A stretch of DNA of 15,779 nucleotides. It comes from JBBQSF01 sp038214085. Its GTDB lineage: Bacteria; Bacteroidota; Bacteroidia; Bacteroidales; CG2-30-32-10. Shown here in pieces: positions 1-7,871 of the stretch. The position numbers and the translations under genes were made by a program. Every line of letters starts with the position of its first letter. Position 1 is the stretch's first letter. The notes below the pieces were generated by a model. It did not search any database. It had not been told where the DNA came from and saw only the letters and a list, made by a program, of their open reading frames with translations. The stretch covers positions 1 through 15,779 of the forward strand of contig JBBQSF010000067.1 of assembly GCA_038214085.1 (NCBI GenBank). The letters are read 5' to 3'.

Positions 1-518
1 TCCTCAACAGCAATAGGATCAACGCCGGCAAATGGTTCGTCGAGCAAAAAAAACTGTGGGCTGCAAGCCAGAGCTCTAGCAATTTCGGTACGTCTGCGTT
101 CTCCTCCCGAAAGTGTGATTCCTACGCTCTTACGGATATGCTGCAAACCAAACTCATCGAGCAATGATTCCAGTTTTAATTTCTGATCAAGTTTGCTTAA
201 CTTGGTAAATTCAAGAACTGTTTTTATATTGTCCTCAACACTCATGGTTCGGAAAATAGAAGCTTCTTGAGCAAGGTAGCCAATTCCTCGTTGTGCCCTG
301 CGGTACATTGGTTCGTTGGTAATATCAGTATCATCGAGGAAAATTTTTCCTGAATTGGGTTTAATTAGACCCACAATCATGTAAAATGAAGTGGTTTTTC
401 CGGCACCGTTTGGACCAAGTAATCCTACAATTTCTCCTGGTTTCACTTCAATGCTTACATCATCAACAACTTTTCGTTGTTTGTATTTTTTACTTATATT
501 TTTTGCGCTTAAAATCAT
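1..518 (-). CDS. lptB: LPS export ABC transporter ATP-binding protein LptB (C-terminus cut by window edge)
   Basis: This is the ATPase of the Lpt machine, which extracts lipopolysaccharide from the inner membrane and drives it across the periplasm with the LptF/LptG permeases. The 172 visible residues (family about 240) read through cleanly from an ATG at 518. Walker A GPNGAGKTT is at residues 35-43, the Q-loop YLAQE at 81-85, the signature LSGGERRR at 136-143 and Walker B FLLDEPFAGVDP at 157-168. The GGERRRTEIARAL and DEPFAGVDPIAV wording is typical of LptB rather than of generic ABC ATPases. The gene begins 19 bases after the stop of the DUF5686 gene on the same strand, so the two are probably co-transcribed. 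A permease of the same machine lies at 14196-15293. The missing part is the H-loop and C-terminus. Confidence 0.93.
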   Translation of the reverse strand, partial: MILSAKNISKKYKQRKVVDDVSIEVKPGEIVGLLGPNGAGKTTSFYMIVGLIKPNSGKIFLDDTDITNEPMYRRAQRGIGYLAQEASIFRTMSVEDNIKTVLEFTKLSKLDQKLKLESLLDEFGLQHIRKSVGITLSGGERRRTEIARALACSPQFFLLDEPFAGVDPIAVE

Positions 519-537
519 GGGTGTAATAATAATAATT

Positions 538-3015
538 CTAGAAATATATTTGAAGTGTGGCCAGAATGCCAAATTTTGATATGTTCGGATGATCGAGATA
601 CGACAAACGCCAAATGGCATTTACCCGCAGTACTTTAAAAATATTCTCCACACCTACACCTGTTTCAAAATATGGTTTTGTCAGGCTATTAAGTGACAGT
701 GGAAATGTTGTATATTTCCTGTTTGCTTCGCTGATGCTTCCAACCACACCTTTTACAAATCCAACTTCACGCCATTTGAGCTTGCGCATAAGCGGAATTC
801 TGTTCAGGAAAAAACCTTCGAAATGATGAGAGTAATACAATGTTAAATATTTGTCACTAACAAACTCGTAATAATTCATAAGGTTGAATGCATATTCATC
901 AAAAGAATAAGTTTCGTTTCCTTCGTGCATTTTTAGAAGCGGATAAGGAAGTGTGCCCCATATTTTTCCGGCTTCTATAATGTATTTCGACCAACCGAAA
1001 GAACGAATATTGAACCAGTGGTTTAACCCAATTTGAAGTCGATGGTATTCGTAATCTCCATTCCAAAAATCTTTAATTCCGTATGCATATTTTAAATCCA
1101 GAACAGGATATTCAGTTCCAAGGCTGGAACGTTCAAATTCACCGTAAAAAAACTTTTCATTGTATGCAAAGCGGGTATTTAGCTGAATTTCGGAAGTGGT
1201 TATTGAATTCATTATTTCCTTTTGGCCACCAACAAGAAATTCGAATTTTGTTGCACCCAATGGGAAAATATCCCTATGTATAAATCGAACAGTATTTGAA
1301 AATCCGTTGAACCACTCGTTTTCATAGAACCCGTTGAACTCTTTTACCATTGAGAGTTTATCGTTTGGGCTGCGCCGGAGAAAGGAGGCAAGGATATTAT
1401 CTGTAATAAATGAATTCTGACTTTCGCCCAACTGTTCTATGTCGGACTTGTAATCAATACCAAAGGATTTTCGTGGATTCTTGTTTAGAACATACATGAA
1501 TCCCATACCATATTTAATAGATTGATCTTTTGTGCCGTAAGCCACATGTCCTTTTAACATAAGCTTTCGGCTGAATGCATTGCTGGTTCGGCCGCCAAAA
1601 CGAAAACGGATGCCTTCGAGATCGTTAAAACTAATTAAATTAAAATAAGGGCCATATTCAAAATTTCTTTTTACATAATATCCCATTATCAGGGTCTGGA
1701 TAATGTTAACATACGTTTTAAAAACTGGAATGGTTTTGATGCTGTCAACCATAAAGTAAACAGCTTTTTCGTCTTTCGAAAGCGAATCATGCCTCGCTTG
1801 AGTCCAAAATTCATTGCTTTTATTTAAAGAACCATCTTCAACAGAAATATTGGTTGGTGTGTTGTAAAATTCATTCTCCTTAGGCTGATTGAAAATGTAT
1901 TGTACATACGAGTTGGTTTTTTTTCCATAGAAACCCATGGTGCTCTTGGTATTTTCAACAAGGTTGAAGTCAATAAGCAGTTTGTCCTTTGTTATGATCC
2001 AATACTGATTGTTTGCCTTTTCAAATTCCTGGGTAATTACAGCATCATTTATAAAATTAATGTTTGCATCATCCGCAACCCTCATATCTATACTCTTTAC
2101 TGCAAAAGAAGTATCCGCAACCCAGAAATTCCCTGTAAATGTAAGTTCCTGCTTTCTGCGTGGCTTGAACATAATTTTGTAACACCAATTAGATCCAACA
2201 AAGGCACTGTCAGTGAGGTAATATTTATAAAAGCCCAAACCAAAATCGGCTATGGGGCTGATAAAGTTTTTGTCAAATACATTTACGTAATTGGTGTAAA
2301 CATTTATATTTTGATACATTTTGCCAAGAAACTGAGCCATACTTTCGTTGTCAATTCCCGAAACTTTAGATGCTTTTATTATTTCCTTGTTCGATTTCGG
2401 CGTTTTGCGGTAATAAACATCCGACATGGTTTCCGTAAGAAAAAGAGGCAAATATGATTTCCCGTTTATTGTAGAAGTATCTATATTCTCAAAGATAAAC
2501 TGAAATGGTTTCATGATTTTCCGGTTCTTGAATTCTTCGGAAATATTATTGGCATCAAATTCAATTTTACTGTACGATTCGTATTGATATGCGTCAATAT
2601 CTTTGCCGCTGTTTGTGTCCTTGTGTGCGATGATTTTTTTAAGAATAATTTCTGCCGGATTGGTTCCCGGACGGATTACAACTTCGCCTAATGTATATTT
2701 GTCGGGGAAAAGCTCAAAATTAATCTCTTGAAACTGATGCTCTTTTACAATTTTAACTGCTGTAACATAACCGATAAAGGATGCATATATTGAATCAACT
2801 TTTGTGTTTGTCTCAAGAGCGAATTCTCCATTAAAATCAGTGCGTGTACCAATGGTGGTACCTTTAAAAATAATATTTACAAAAGGAAGAATTTCTTTTG
2901 TTTCAGCATCAATAACCTTTCCCATAACTTTGGTAACCTGAGCCGGCAAAATAACTGGTATTACAAGCAAGCCAGTTAATATAATAAGGAAAAAGAAACG
3001 GGAATATTTTAACAT
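538..3015 (-). CDS. DUF5686 / carboxypeptidase-regulatory-like domain outer-membrane protein
   Basis: This is an 825-residue exported protein of the Bacteroidota DUF5686 family; its molecular role is unknown. Residues 1-25 form a signal peptide (Lys/Arg, long hydrophobic core, ending PAQ). Residues about 28-110 match the carboxypeptidase-D regulatory-like beta-sandwich found at the N-terminus of TonB-type receptors (GKVIDAETKEILPFVNI, then GTRTDFNGEF). The central part is the DUF5686 domain, and the last ~350 residues alternate aromatic/polar strands as expected for a beta-barrel, ending in IYF, a usual outer-membrane-protein terminus. No TonB plug domain is apparent, so it is not a SusC-like receptor. 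It has its own strong promoter and lies 19 bases upstream of lptB, suggesting a job in envelope biogenesis; that link is inference. The start is supported by the signal peptide and the promoter at 3038-3068. Confidence 0.85.
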   Translation of the reverse strand: MLKYSRFFFLIILTGLLVIPVILPAQVTKVMGKVIDAETKEILPFVNIIFKGTTIGTRTDFNGEFALETNTKVDSIYASFIGYVTAVKIVKEHQFQEINFELFPDKYTLGEVVIRPGTNPAEIILKKIIAHKDTNSGKDIDAYQYESYSKIEFDANNISEEFKNRKIMKPFQFIFENIDTSTINGKSYLPLFLTETMSDVYYRKTPKSNKEIIKASKVSGIDNESMAQFLGKMYQNINVYTNYVNVFDKNFISPIADFGLGFYKYYLTDSAFVGSNWCYKIMFKPRRKQELTFTGNFWVADTSFAVKSIDMRVADDANINFINDAVITQEFEKANNQYWIITKDKLLIDFNLVENTKSTMGFYGKKTNSYVQYIFNQPKENEFYNTPTNISVEDGSLNKSNEFWTQARHDSLSKDEKAVYFMVDSIKTIPVFKTYVNIIQTLIMGYYVKRNFEYGPYFNLISFNDLEGIRFRFGGRTSNAFSRKLMLKGHVAYGTKDQSIKYGMGFMYVLNKNPRKSFGIDYKSDIEQLGESQNSFITDNILASFLRRSPNDKLSMVKEFNGFYENEWFNGFSNTVRFIHRDIFPLGATKFEFLVGGQKEIMNSITTSEIQLNTRFAYNEKFFYGEFERSSLGTEYPVLDLKYAYGIKDFWNGDYEYHRLQIGLNHWFNIRSFGWSKYIIEAGKIWGTLPYPLLKMHEGNETYSFDEYAFNLMNYYEFVSDKYLTLYYSHHFEGFFLNRIPLMRKLKWREVGFVKGVVGSISEANRKYTTFPLSLNSLTKPYFETGVGVENIFKVLRVNAIWRLSYLDHPNISKFGILATLQIYF

Positions 3016-3037
3016 AAAGAATATCTAAGATAACATG

Positions 3038-3068
3038 CAAAGATACGAAAGCAAAGATACAATTCAAA
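3038..3068 (-). promoter_or_regulatory. Bacteroidota-type promoter for the DUF5686-lptB unit
   Basis: On the minus strand a TTTG (-33 box, 3065-3068) is followed after exactly 19 bases by TATCTTTG (-7 box, 3038-3045), matching the published Bacteroides consensus TTTG-N19-21-TAnnTTTG in full. A second identical TATCTTTG lies 14 bases upstream at 3052-3059. The predicted transcript would start near 3033, giving a leader of about 18 bases before the ATG at 3015. Confidence 0.7.
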
Positions 3069-3081
3069 AATCAATCAATTT

Positions 3082-3435
3082 TTAGCTTAGATTACTCTTG
3101 TTCAGCGTTTCCCAAAATTCAAGTGCTCGGCGGGTGTGTGGAATCACAATAGTTCCGCCCACAATGTTAGCAATTGCAAATATTTCGAAAAGTTCTTTTT
3201 TTGTAAGACCTTGTTCAAAGCATTTTTGTAAATGGTATTTAACACAATCGTCGCATCGAAGCACCATTGAAGCCACAAGTCCCAGCATTTCTTTTGTCTT
3301 TGATGTTAAGGCTCCATCAGAATATGTGTTGGTATCCAAGTTATATAGGCGTTTGATTACGAGATTGTCTTCGGCAAGAATTTTATCGTTCATTTTCTGC
3401 CGGTATTGGTTGAATTCTTCAATTGTTTCTAACAT
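3082..3435 (-). CDS. Carboxymuconolactone decarboxylase (CMD)/AhpD-family protein
   Basis: This 117-residue cytosolic protein belongs to the CMD/AhpD fold. The hallmark redox motif is present: C61-D-D-C64 followed by H68, with an upstream acidic residue (E49 in LTSKTKEML), as in AhpD-type thiol reductases and peroxidase partners. The small size fits single-domain members. In AhpD the CxxC pair reduces a peroxiredoxin or lipoyl protein; whether that holds here is unknown, although a 2-Cys peroxiredoxin is encoded at 13512. It starts 39 bases after the stop of the TPR gene on the same strand with no clear -7 box between, so co-transcription with that gene is likely. The opposite strand is also open for exactly the same length (3098-3451), but the CMD motif decides the coding strand. 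Confidence 0.85.
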   Translation of the reverse strand: MLETIEEFNQYRQKMNDKILAEDNLVIKRLYNLDTNTYSDGALTSKTKEMLGLVASMVLRCDDCVKYHLQKCFEQGLTKKELFEIFAIANIVGGTIVIPHTRRALEFWETLNKSNLS

Positions 3436-3474
3436 ATTCTCTGATGATTAAAGCGTTATATAAATTTTCAAATC

Positions 3475-4260
3475 TTATTTTTTTAAACGGTCATTTGCAA
3501 CTTTTAAATTATTTTTTGCAAGAGTAAATGTTGGTTCGAGGGTTATAGCCTGTTCGCAGTATTTTTTTGCTTCGGTATAATTTCCTAGTTCGTTGTAAGC
3601 GGCACAGATATTATTGTAAGTACTTGCATTTTTCGGATTGATAATCAATGATTTTTTATACCATTTTATTGAATTTTCAAATTGAAAATCGGAATAATAC
3701 AAGTACGCAATGTTGTTGTAGCTTGTTTCATCGGCCTTTGAATTTGCAGTGATCAGAGCATCAGCAATTGCCTTTTTAGTATTTGCAATTCCAGTCTGTG
3801 CAATTTTTAAATTGTTTGTTGCTCGTTCGAAATCAGGAGTAATTTGTAATGCTTGTTTGCAAGCAATTTCAGCGGCTTTGTAGTTTTTTAATTCATTGTA
3901 TGCAGAGCAGATATTGTTGTAGGCAATAGTGCTCTTTGCATTGATGGCAATGGCTTTTTGATTGGCTGCGATACATTCGCTGAACATTTTTTTGTTATAG
4001 TATTGCAGACTTAAATTTATATAATTGTTTTCTGTAGGTTGGGCATTGGCAAGTTTAATTGCGGTTTCAAGATCATTGGAAATTGAATTGGTGCTGTCAT
4101 TTGCCATAAAAACAGTATCAGATTTCGAAATTTTATCTTTTCTCCTGCCACCAGCATTCCAAATTACAAGATATATAACAGGAATAACAATTAATGCCGA
4201 AATAATCCAGACTGAAATATTCTTTTTTGTCGTTTTTTTTGTTTTTTGTGGATTAGCCAT
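3475..4260 (-). CDS. Membrane-anchored tetratricopeptide repeat protein
   Basis: This 261-residue protein has a basic Lys/Thr-rich N-terminus, one transmembrane helix at about residues 17-35, a short linker, and then TPR helices to the end. By the positive-inside rule the TPR part should face the periplasm. Two related TPR blocks are visible, with near-identical cores AYNNICSAYNEL at 113-124 and TYNNICAAYNEL at 214-225, each followed by a PDF/PTF-(x)-NNLK segment. TPRs bind protein partners; none can be named here. The gene is divergent from the 699-residue TPR membrane protein at 4377, whose C-terminus carries a third copy of the same block, so the two probably arose by duplication and may work on the same target. 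No convincing promoter box was seen just upstream. Confidence 0.85.
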   Translation of the reverse strand: MANPQKTKKTTKKNISVWIISALIVIPVIYLVIWNAGGRRKDKISKSDTVFMANDSTNSISNDLETAIKLANAQPTENNYINLSLQYYNKKMFSECIAANQKAIAINAKSTIAYNNICSAYNELKNYKAAEIACKQALQITPDFERATNNLKIAQTGIANTKKAIADALITANSKADETSYNNIAYLYYSDFQFENSIKWYKKSLIINPKNASTYNNICAAYNELGNYTEAKKYCEQAITLEPTFTLAKNNLKVANDRLKK

Positions 4261-4376
4261 AAATTCCTTTGTTTGAAAATTTTAATAAATTTGCGAATAA
4301 AATTAATAAATCTAACTTAAAGTTGTATTTATTTTTTTCTGTTGCTGTTTGCTATTTCATTTTTTAATTTCTGCGT

Positions 4377-6476
4377 ATGAAATCATTGTTTAAAGAAAAA
4401 CTGGTTTTCGGCCTCGTGATTTTTGCCTTGTTAACCGGGCTGATACTCACTTATTCCAATCATTTTAAAAATCCATTTCATTTCGACGATGATCATACTA
4501 TTGTGAACAATGTATGGATCAGAAACCTGAAAAATATTCCTATTTTTTTTAAAGATGGAACCACTTCAAGTTCACTTCCTGCCAATCAGGCCTACCGTCC
4601 GGGTTTAACCACTCTTAACACCATTGATTATGCCATAGCTTCCAAAAACCCTTTAGGTGTTGCAAAAGATCCGTTATACGCACTCGATGGATTAAATCCT
4701 TTTTATTACCATCTTGATATTTTTTGCTGTTTTATTCTGCAGCTTGTTTTGATGTTCTTTATTTTTCGAAAGATTATTGATTCAACTATTAGCCATAAAT
4801 GGAATAAATATTTTGCACTTTTTATAGTTGCATTTTATGCATTTCATACAGCCACCGCCGAAACTATAAATTATGTAATTTCTCGTTCCGATGGGTTTTC
4901 TACGCTAATGGTACTTTTAGCATTGTATCTTTTTATTTATTTTCCGCAAAAAAGAAAATATTATTTTTATTTGATTCCATTTATTGTCGGATTTCTAGTT
5001 AAGGAACCTGCCTTAATGTTTATCCCGATACTGTTTGTTTACATAATACTTTTTGAGAAAGAAACGGATATCTCAAGAATTTTCACAAAGGAAAACTGGA
5101 AAAAAATAATGGCTGCTTTAAAAGTAGTAACTGTTAGTTTGTTAATTGGCATAGGACTTATAGTAATTTCTGAAACCTTAAGGTCGAAAACTTTTGTGCC
5201 AGGAATTATTTCACGTTGGGATTATCTGATTAGCCAGCCATTTGTAATGGTTCATTATTTTAAAACATTTCTTCTGCCAACAGAACTTTCGGCAGATACC
5301 GACTGGAGGATTCTCCCTTCAGTATTCGACATAAGGCTCTTGCTTGGCTTAATGTTTATTGTTGGCAGCTTATGGCTAGCTATTAAACTTTCAGGAAAAA
5401 AGGAATTGCGCATAGTTTCTTTTGGGATTTTTTGGTTTTTTTTCGCACTGATTCCTACTTCAAGCATCATTCCACTATCCGAGGTTTTAAATGATCACCG
5501 TGTGTTTTTCCCATACATCGGACTGGCGTTTGCCATTTCATGGTTGCTGATTTATTTTGTGATTATAAAAAACTGGGAAAAATATAGAAAATCAGCCTTC
5601 AGAATTGTGGTTCCGGTTATTGCTGTTATTGTATTGGCGGGTCATGCCTATGGCACACATGAACGCAATAAAGTTTGGAGCTCTTACGAAAGCCTTTGGT
5701 TTGATGTTACCCAAAAAAGTCCAGAGAATGGACGTGGTCTGATGAATTATGGCCTTTCGCAAATGCGTAAAGGAAATTACCCAACAGCAAAAGTATGTTT
5801 TGAAAAAGCGCTTAAACTTATTCCCAACTACTCACTTTTACATATAAACATGGCAATTTTGCTTTCTGCCACAAACGATCCCAGTTCCGCAGAAAAATAT
5901 TATCAAAGCGCACTTGCTTTAAATACTTATAAAGATCAGGCTTATGCCTATTATGGCGCATTTTTAAAAGGACAGAAAAGAAATGACGAAGCCATTGATA
6001 TGCTCAAAAATGCAATTGCAATAAATCCCGCATATATTGAGGCCCGTCGAAACCTTATGGCTTTGTATTTTGAAAGAGAAGACTGGGGCGCGCTTGCCCT
6101 TATTGCACAAGGAACTTTAGCGTATATTCCAGATGACGCAGAAAGCATTGCTTATATTAATGCAGGAAAAAATAAAAAAACAAAGCTAGATATTGCCATC
6201 GAAGTGGCTGCTCAGAACCCTAGTGCCGATAATTTTCTGGAACTTAGTTTAAAGTATTATGAAGTTGGTAAATATCAGGAATGTATTGACGCCTGCTATA
6301 AAGCAATTGAATTAAGACCAAATTATGCCGTGGCATACAACAATATTTGTTCTGCATACAATCAGTTAAAAGAATATGATAAAGCTGAAGCTGCCTGCAA
6401 CAAAGCTATAGCCATTCAACCTGATTTTGAGCTTGCTAAAAACAATTTGAAACTGGCACAGGCGGGGAAGAAATAG
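4377..6476 (+). CDS. Polytopic GT-C-like membrane protein with C-terminal TPR repeats (TMTC-like architecture)
   Basis: This 699-residue protein has roughly ten transmembrane helices in residues 1-430 and TPR repeats from about 448 to the end. The first extracytoplasmic loop carries FDDD (36-39) followed by a YRP motif (73-75). The same features mark TMTC-type and other GT-C-fold sugar transferases that use polyprenyl-phosphate sugars, with acidic loop-1 residues in the active site. A protein O-glycosyltransferase-like role is therefore plausible but inferred. Residues about 605-699 (core AYNNICSAYNQL at 651-664 region) are highly similar to the TPR unit of the divergently encoded protein at 3475-4260. 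A TAAATTTG box lies at 4286-4293 in the 116-base divergent gap, about 84 bases before the ATG; it is only a weak promoter candidate. It ends convergently, 20 bases from the channel gene. Confidence 0.75.
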   Translation: MKSLFKEKLVFGLVIFALLTGLILTYSNHFKNPFHFDDDHTIVNNVWIRNLKNIPIFFKDGTTSSSLPANQAYRPGLTTLNTIDYAIASKNPLGVAKDPLYALDGLNPFYYHLDIFCCFILQLVLMFFIFRKIIDSTISHKWNKYFALFIVAFYAFHTATAETINYVISRSDGFSTLMVLLALYLFIYFPQKRKYYFYLIPFIVGFLVKEPALMFIPILFVYIILFEKETDISRIFTKENWKKIMAALKVVTVSLLIGIGLIVISETLRSKTFVPGIISRWDYLISQPFVMVHYFKTFLLPTELSADTDWRILPSVFDIRLLLGLMFIVGSLWLAIKLSGKKELRIVSFGIFWFFFALIPTSSIIPLSEVLNDHRVFFPYIGLAFAISWLLIYFVIIKNWEKYRKSAFRIVVPVIAVIVLAGHAYGTHERNKVWSSYESLWFDVTQKSPENGRGLMNYGLSQMRKGNYPTAKVCFEKALKLIPNYSLLHINMAILLSATNDPSSAEKYYQSALALNTYKDQAYAYYGAFLKGQKRNDEAIDMLKNAIAINPAYIEARRNLMALYFEREDWGALALIAQGTLAYIPDDAESIAYINAGKNKKTKLDIAIEVAAQNPSADNFLELSLKYYEVGKYQECIDACYKAIELRPNYAVAYNNICSAYNQLKEYDKAEAACNKAIAIQPDFELAKNNLKLAQAGKK

Positions 6477-6496
6477 CTGATTAGCGTATTGGAGAA

Positions 6497-7474
6497 CTAT
6501 TGAATTGCACGATGAATAAAATAAATATTTATCAGTGCAAAACTTACGAGTACCGCAAAAAAAGAAATTCTGTCGAGCAGTTTTGATGCCCTTGGTTTGT
6601 TCCTGTTCATGAGGTTTAGCGAAATAATTGAAATAATAATGGTAATCAGGATGTATCCGAAAGTAAGATTGTGAATTATATCTACAAGAGTAAATTTTAT
6701 AGTTTCTGGAAGCAACGAATCCACAATATATTTATTTCCAACAGCAGCAAAAATACCGCCGACAGCAAGCCCAAATCTGGGATCTACATCAGTGGGTTTG
6801 ATAAAAAAAACAAGCAGGGAAATCAGGAAGGCTACATAAACTCCAGTAAATAACTTGATAAATAATCCAGTGCTTTCGCGTTCAATTACAAAGGTCACCA
6901 CAGCTTCTGCAAAACTGCTACTGCCGGGCAAAATCGGGTTTCCATAAGTAGTGTTGTATGTATGAGCAATGGCTTCAATAGAAAAATCTGAAATCTTCCA
7001 GCCATTTAAACTTTTGCTCAGTGAAGCATCATATTTTGAGCCTATTTTGTCTGCTATAAAAACCAGGTTTGTGGTGTCAAAAACAGACTCTTCCAATTCT
7101 ATTTTTAAATATTGTTTGTCGAATGGAAAATTTTCGAGATTGTAAGCGTTTTTCACAACAGCTTTGCATTTTTGAGCCGACCAGTTTATGTTTCCCACCT
7201 TTTCATAAAAAGGCAACATGTACGAAAATTCTTTTGCATTTACAAACTCTATAGCCGTAAGAGAATTAATGCTATCATTTTTGCAATGGAACCACATCCA
7301 AAAATCTACACTGAAACTTTCTTCGTTGAGTTTGATGTCGTAAATTGAATTAATATAAACGCCAACTTTTACGGTGTCTTTTTCTTTGGCAGTAGCATTC
7401 AATCCTGTGAAAATGAAAATCAGAAATAATATTTTTTGACTCATTTTCTTTGTTATCAGTTTTAGTACAACCAT
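6497..7474 (-). CDS. Prokaryotic pentameric ligand-gated ion channel (Cys-loop receptor superfamily) homologue
   Basis: This 325-residue protein (315 if started at Met11, position 7444, which gives a more compact signal peptide) reads as a pLGIC subunit. After the signal peptide (to about residue 29) comes a beta-rich extracellular domain with DFWMWF (57-62), the Cys-loop-equivalent NFPFDKQ (115-121) without the flanking disulphide, and the GWKISDF strand (158-164). Four helices follow: M1 about 203-225, M2 233-253, M3 263-289, M4 302-322, with the M2-M3 linker SLLPET. These segments align with few gaps to GLIC as I recall it (YPFDSQ, GWDIESF, TNLPKT). By eye, M2 has Asp231 at -2', Pro -1', Arg 0', Gly at 2', 6' and 13', Phe242 at 9' and Tyr249 at 16'. 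It is the last gene of a three-gene operon, 3 bases after the thioesterase stop. Ligand and ion selectivity cannot be read from the sequence. Confidence 0.85.
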   Translation of the reverse strand: MVVLKLITKKMSQKILFLIFIFTGLNATAKEKDTVKVGVYINSIYDIKLNEESFSVDFWMWFHCKNDSINSLTAIEFVNAKEFSYMLPFYEKVGNINWSAQKCKAVVKNAYNLENFPFDKQYLKIELEESVFDTTNLVFIADKIGSKYDASLSKSLNGWKISDFSIEAIAHTYNTTYGNPILPGSSSFAEAVVTFVIERESTGLFIKLFTGVYVAFLISLLVFFIKPTDVDPRFGLAVGGIFAAVGNKYIVDSLLPETIKFTLVDIIHNLTFGYILITIIISIISLNLMNRNKPRASKLLDRISFFAVLVSFALINIYFIHRAIQ

Positions 7475-7477
7475 AGA

Positions 7478-7870
7478 TTATTTTTGTGTAGAAAGTTTCT
7501 CCATGAATTTTTTTGCATCAACAATGTATCTGGTATGAGTTGCTGTTCCAATTTCGCCAACTTCGTCCCAGACATTTATTACGAAAATAAGTTTTTTTCC
7601 TTCTACAGAAATAAGTTCAACTTCGCAAAACACTTTCATACCAACAGGTGTAGCTTTGATATGTTTGGCATTAATTTCAATTCCCAGTGTTATAGAACCT
7701 TCGGGAAGAAATGGCTGAACGCATAAATGAGCAGTGTTTTCCATCATCCCAATCATTGCAGGGGTTGCAAACACTTCAATAAGCCCTGATCCAAAATGTG
7801 CAGCAGTATCTTCTGGTGTTACCTTTTTTTCTGTTTTGTGTTTTATTCCTTGGGGTATTTTGGTGTTCAT
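7478..7870 (-). CDS. FlK-like hot-dog-fold acyl-CoA thioesterase
   Basis: This 130-residue single hot-dog protein belongs to the family of the fluoroacetyl-CoA thioesterase FlK. The catalytic triad of FlK (Thr42, Glu50, His76, from memory) is present with the same spacing: Thr36, Glu44 and His70, i.e. 8 and 26 residues apart. Thr36 lies in VFATPAMIGMMENTA, the helix typical of the family, and His70 in NAKHIKATPVG. The protein should hydrolyse a short acyl-CoA thioester in the cytosol. Most family members outside Streptomyces cattleya have no known fluoroacetate link, so the substrate is unknown. It sits 1 base after the OsmC stop and 3 bases before the channel start, consistent with translational coupling in one operon. 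Confidence 0.88.
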   Translation of the reverse strand: MNTKIPQGIKHKTEKKVTPEDTAAHFGSGLIEVFATPAMIGMMENTAHLCVQPFLPEGSITLGIEINAKHIKATPVGMKVFCEVELISVEGKKLIFVINVWDEVGEIGTATHTRYIVDAKKFMEKLSTQK

Positions 7871-7871
7871 C

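Noticed and set aside
1900..2457. 185-codon open frame on the plus strand inside the DUF5686 gene
   Set aside because: It is antisense to a well-supported family domain and its translation has no recognisable features.
3098..3451. 117-codon open frame antisense to the CMD gene, of equal length
   Set aside because: The CxxC-x3-H motif and alpha-helical pattern are on the minus strand.
7445..7474. First ten codons of the channel gene as certain coding sequence
   Set aside because: Both Met1 (7474) and Met11 (7444) are possible; the latter gives a standard-length signal peptide. The longer form is listed because it couples to the thioesterase stop, but this is undecided.
7478..7870. Fluoroacetate-resistance gene
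   Set aside because: Only the fold and triad match FlK; no fluorometabolite genes are nearby, and the family is broad, so the substrate is left open.
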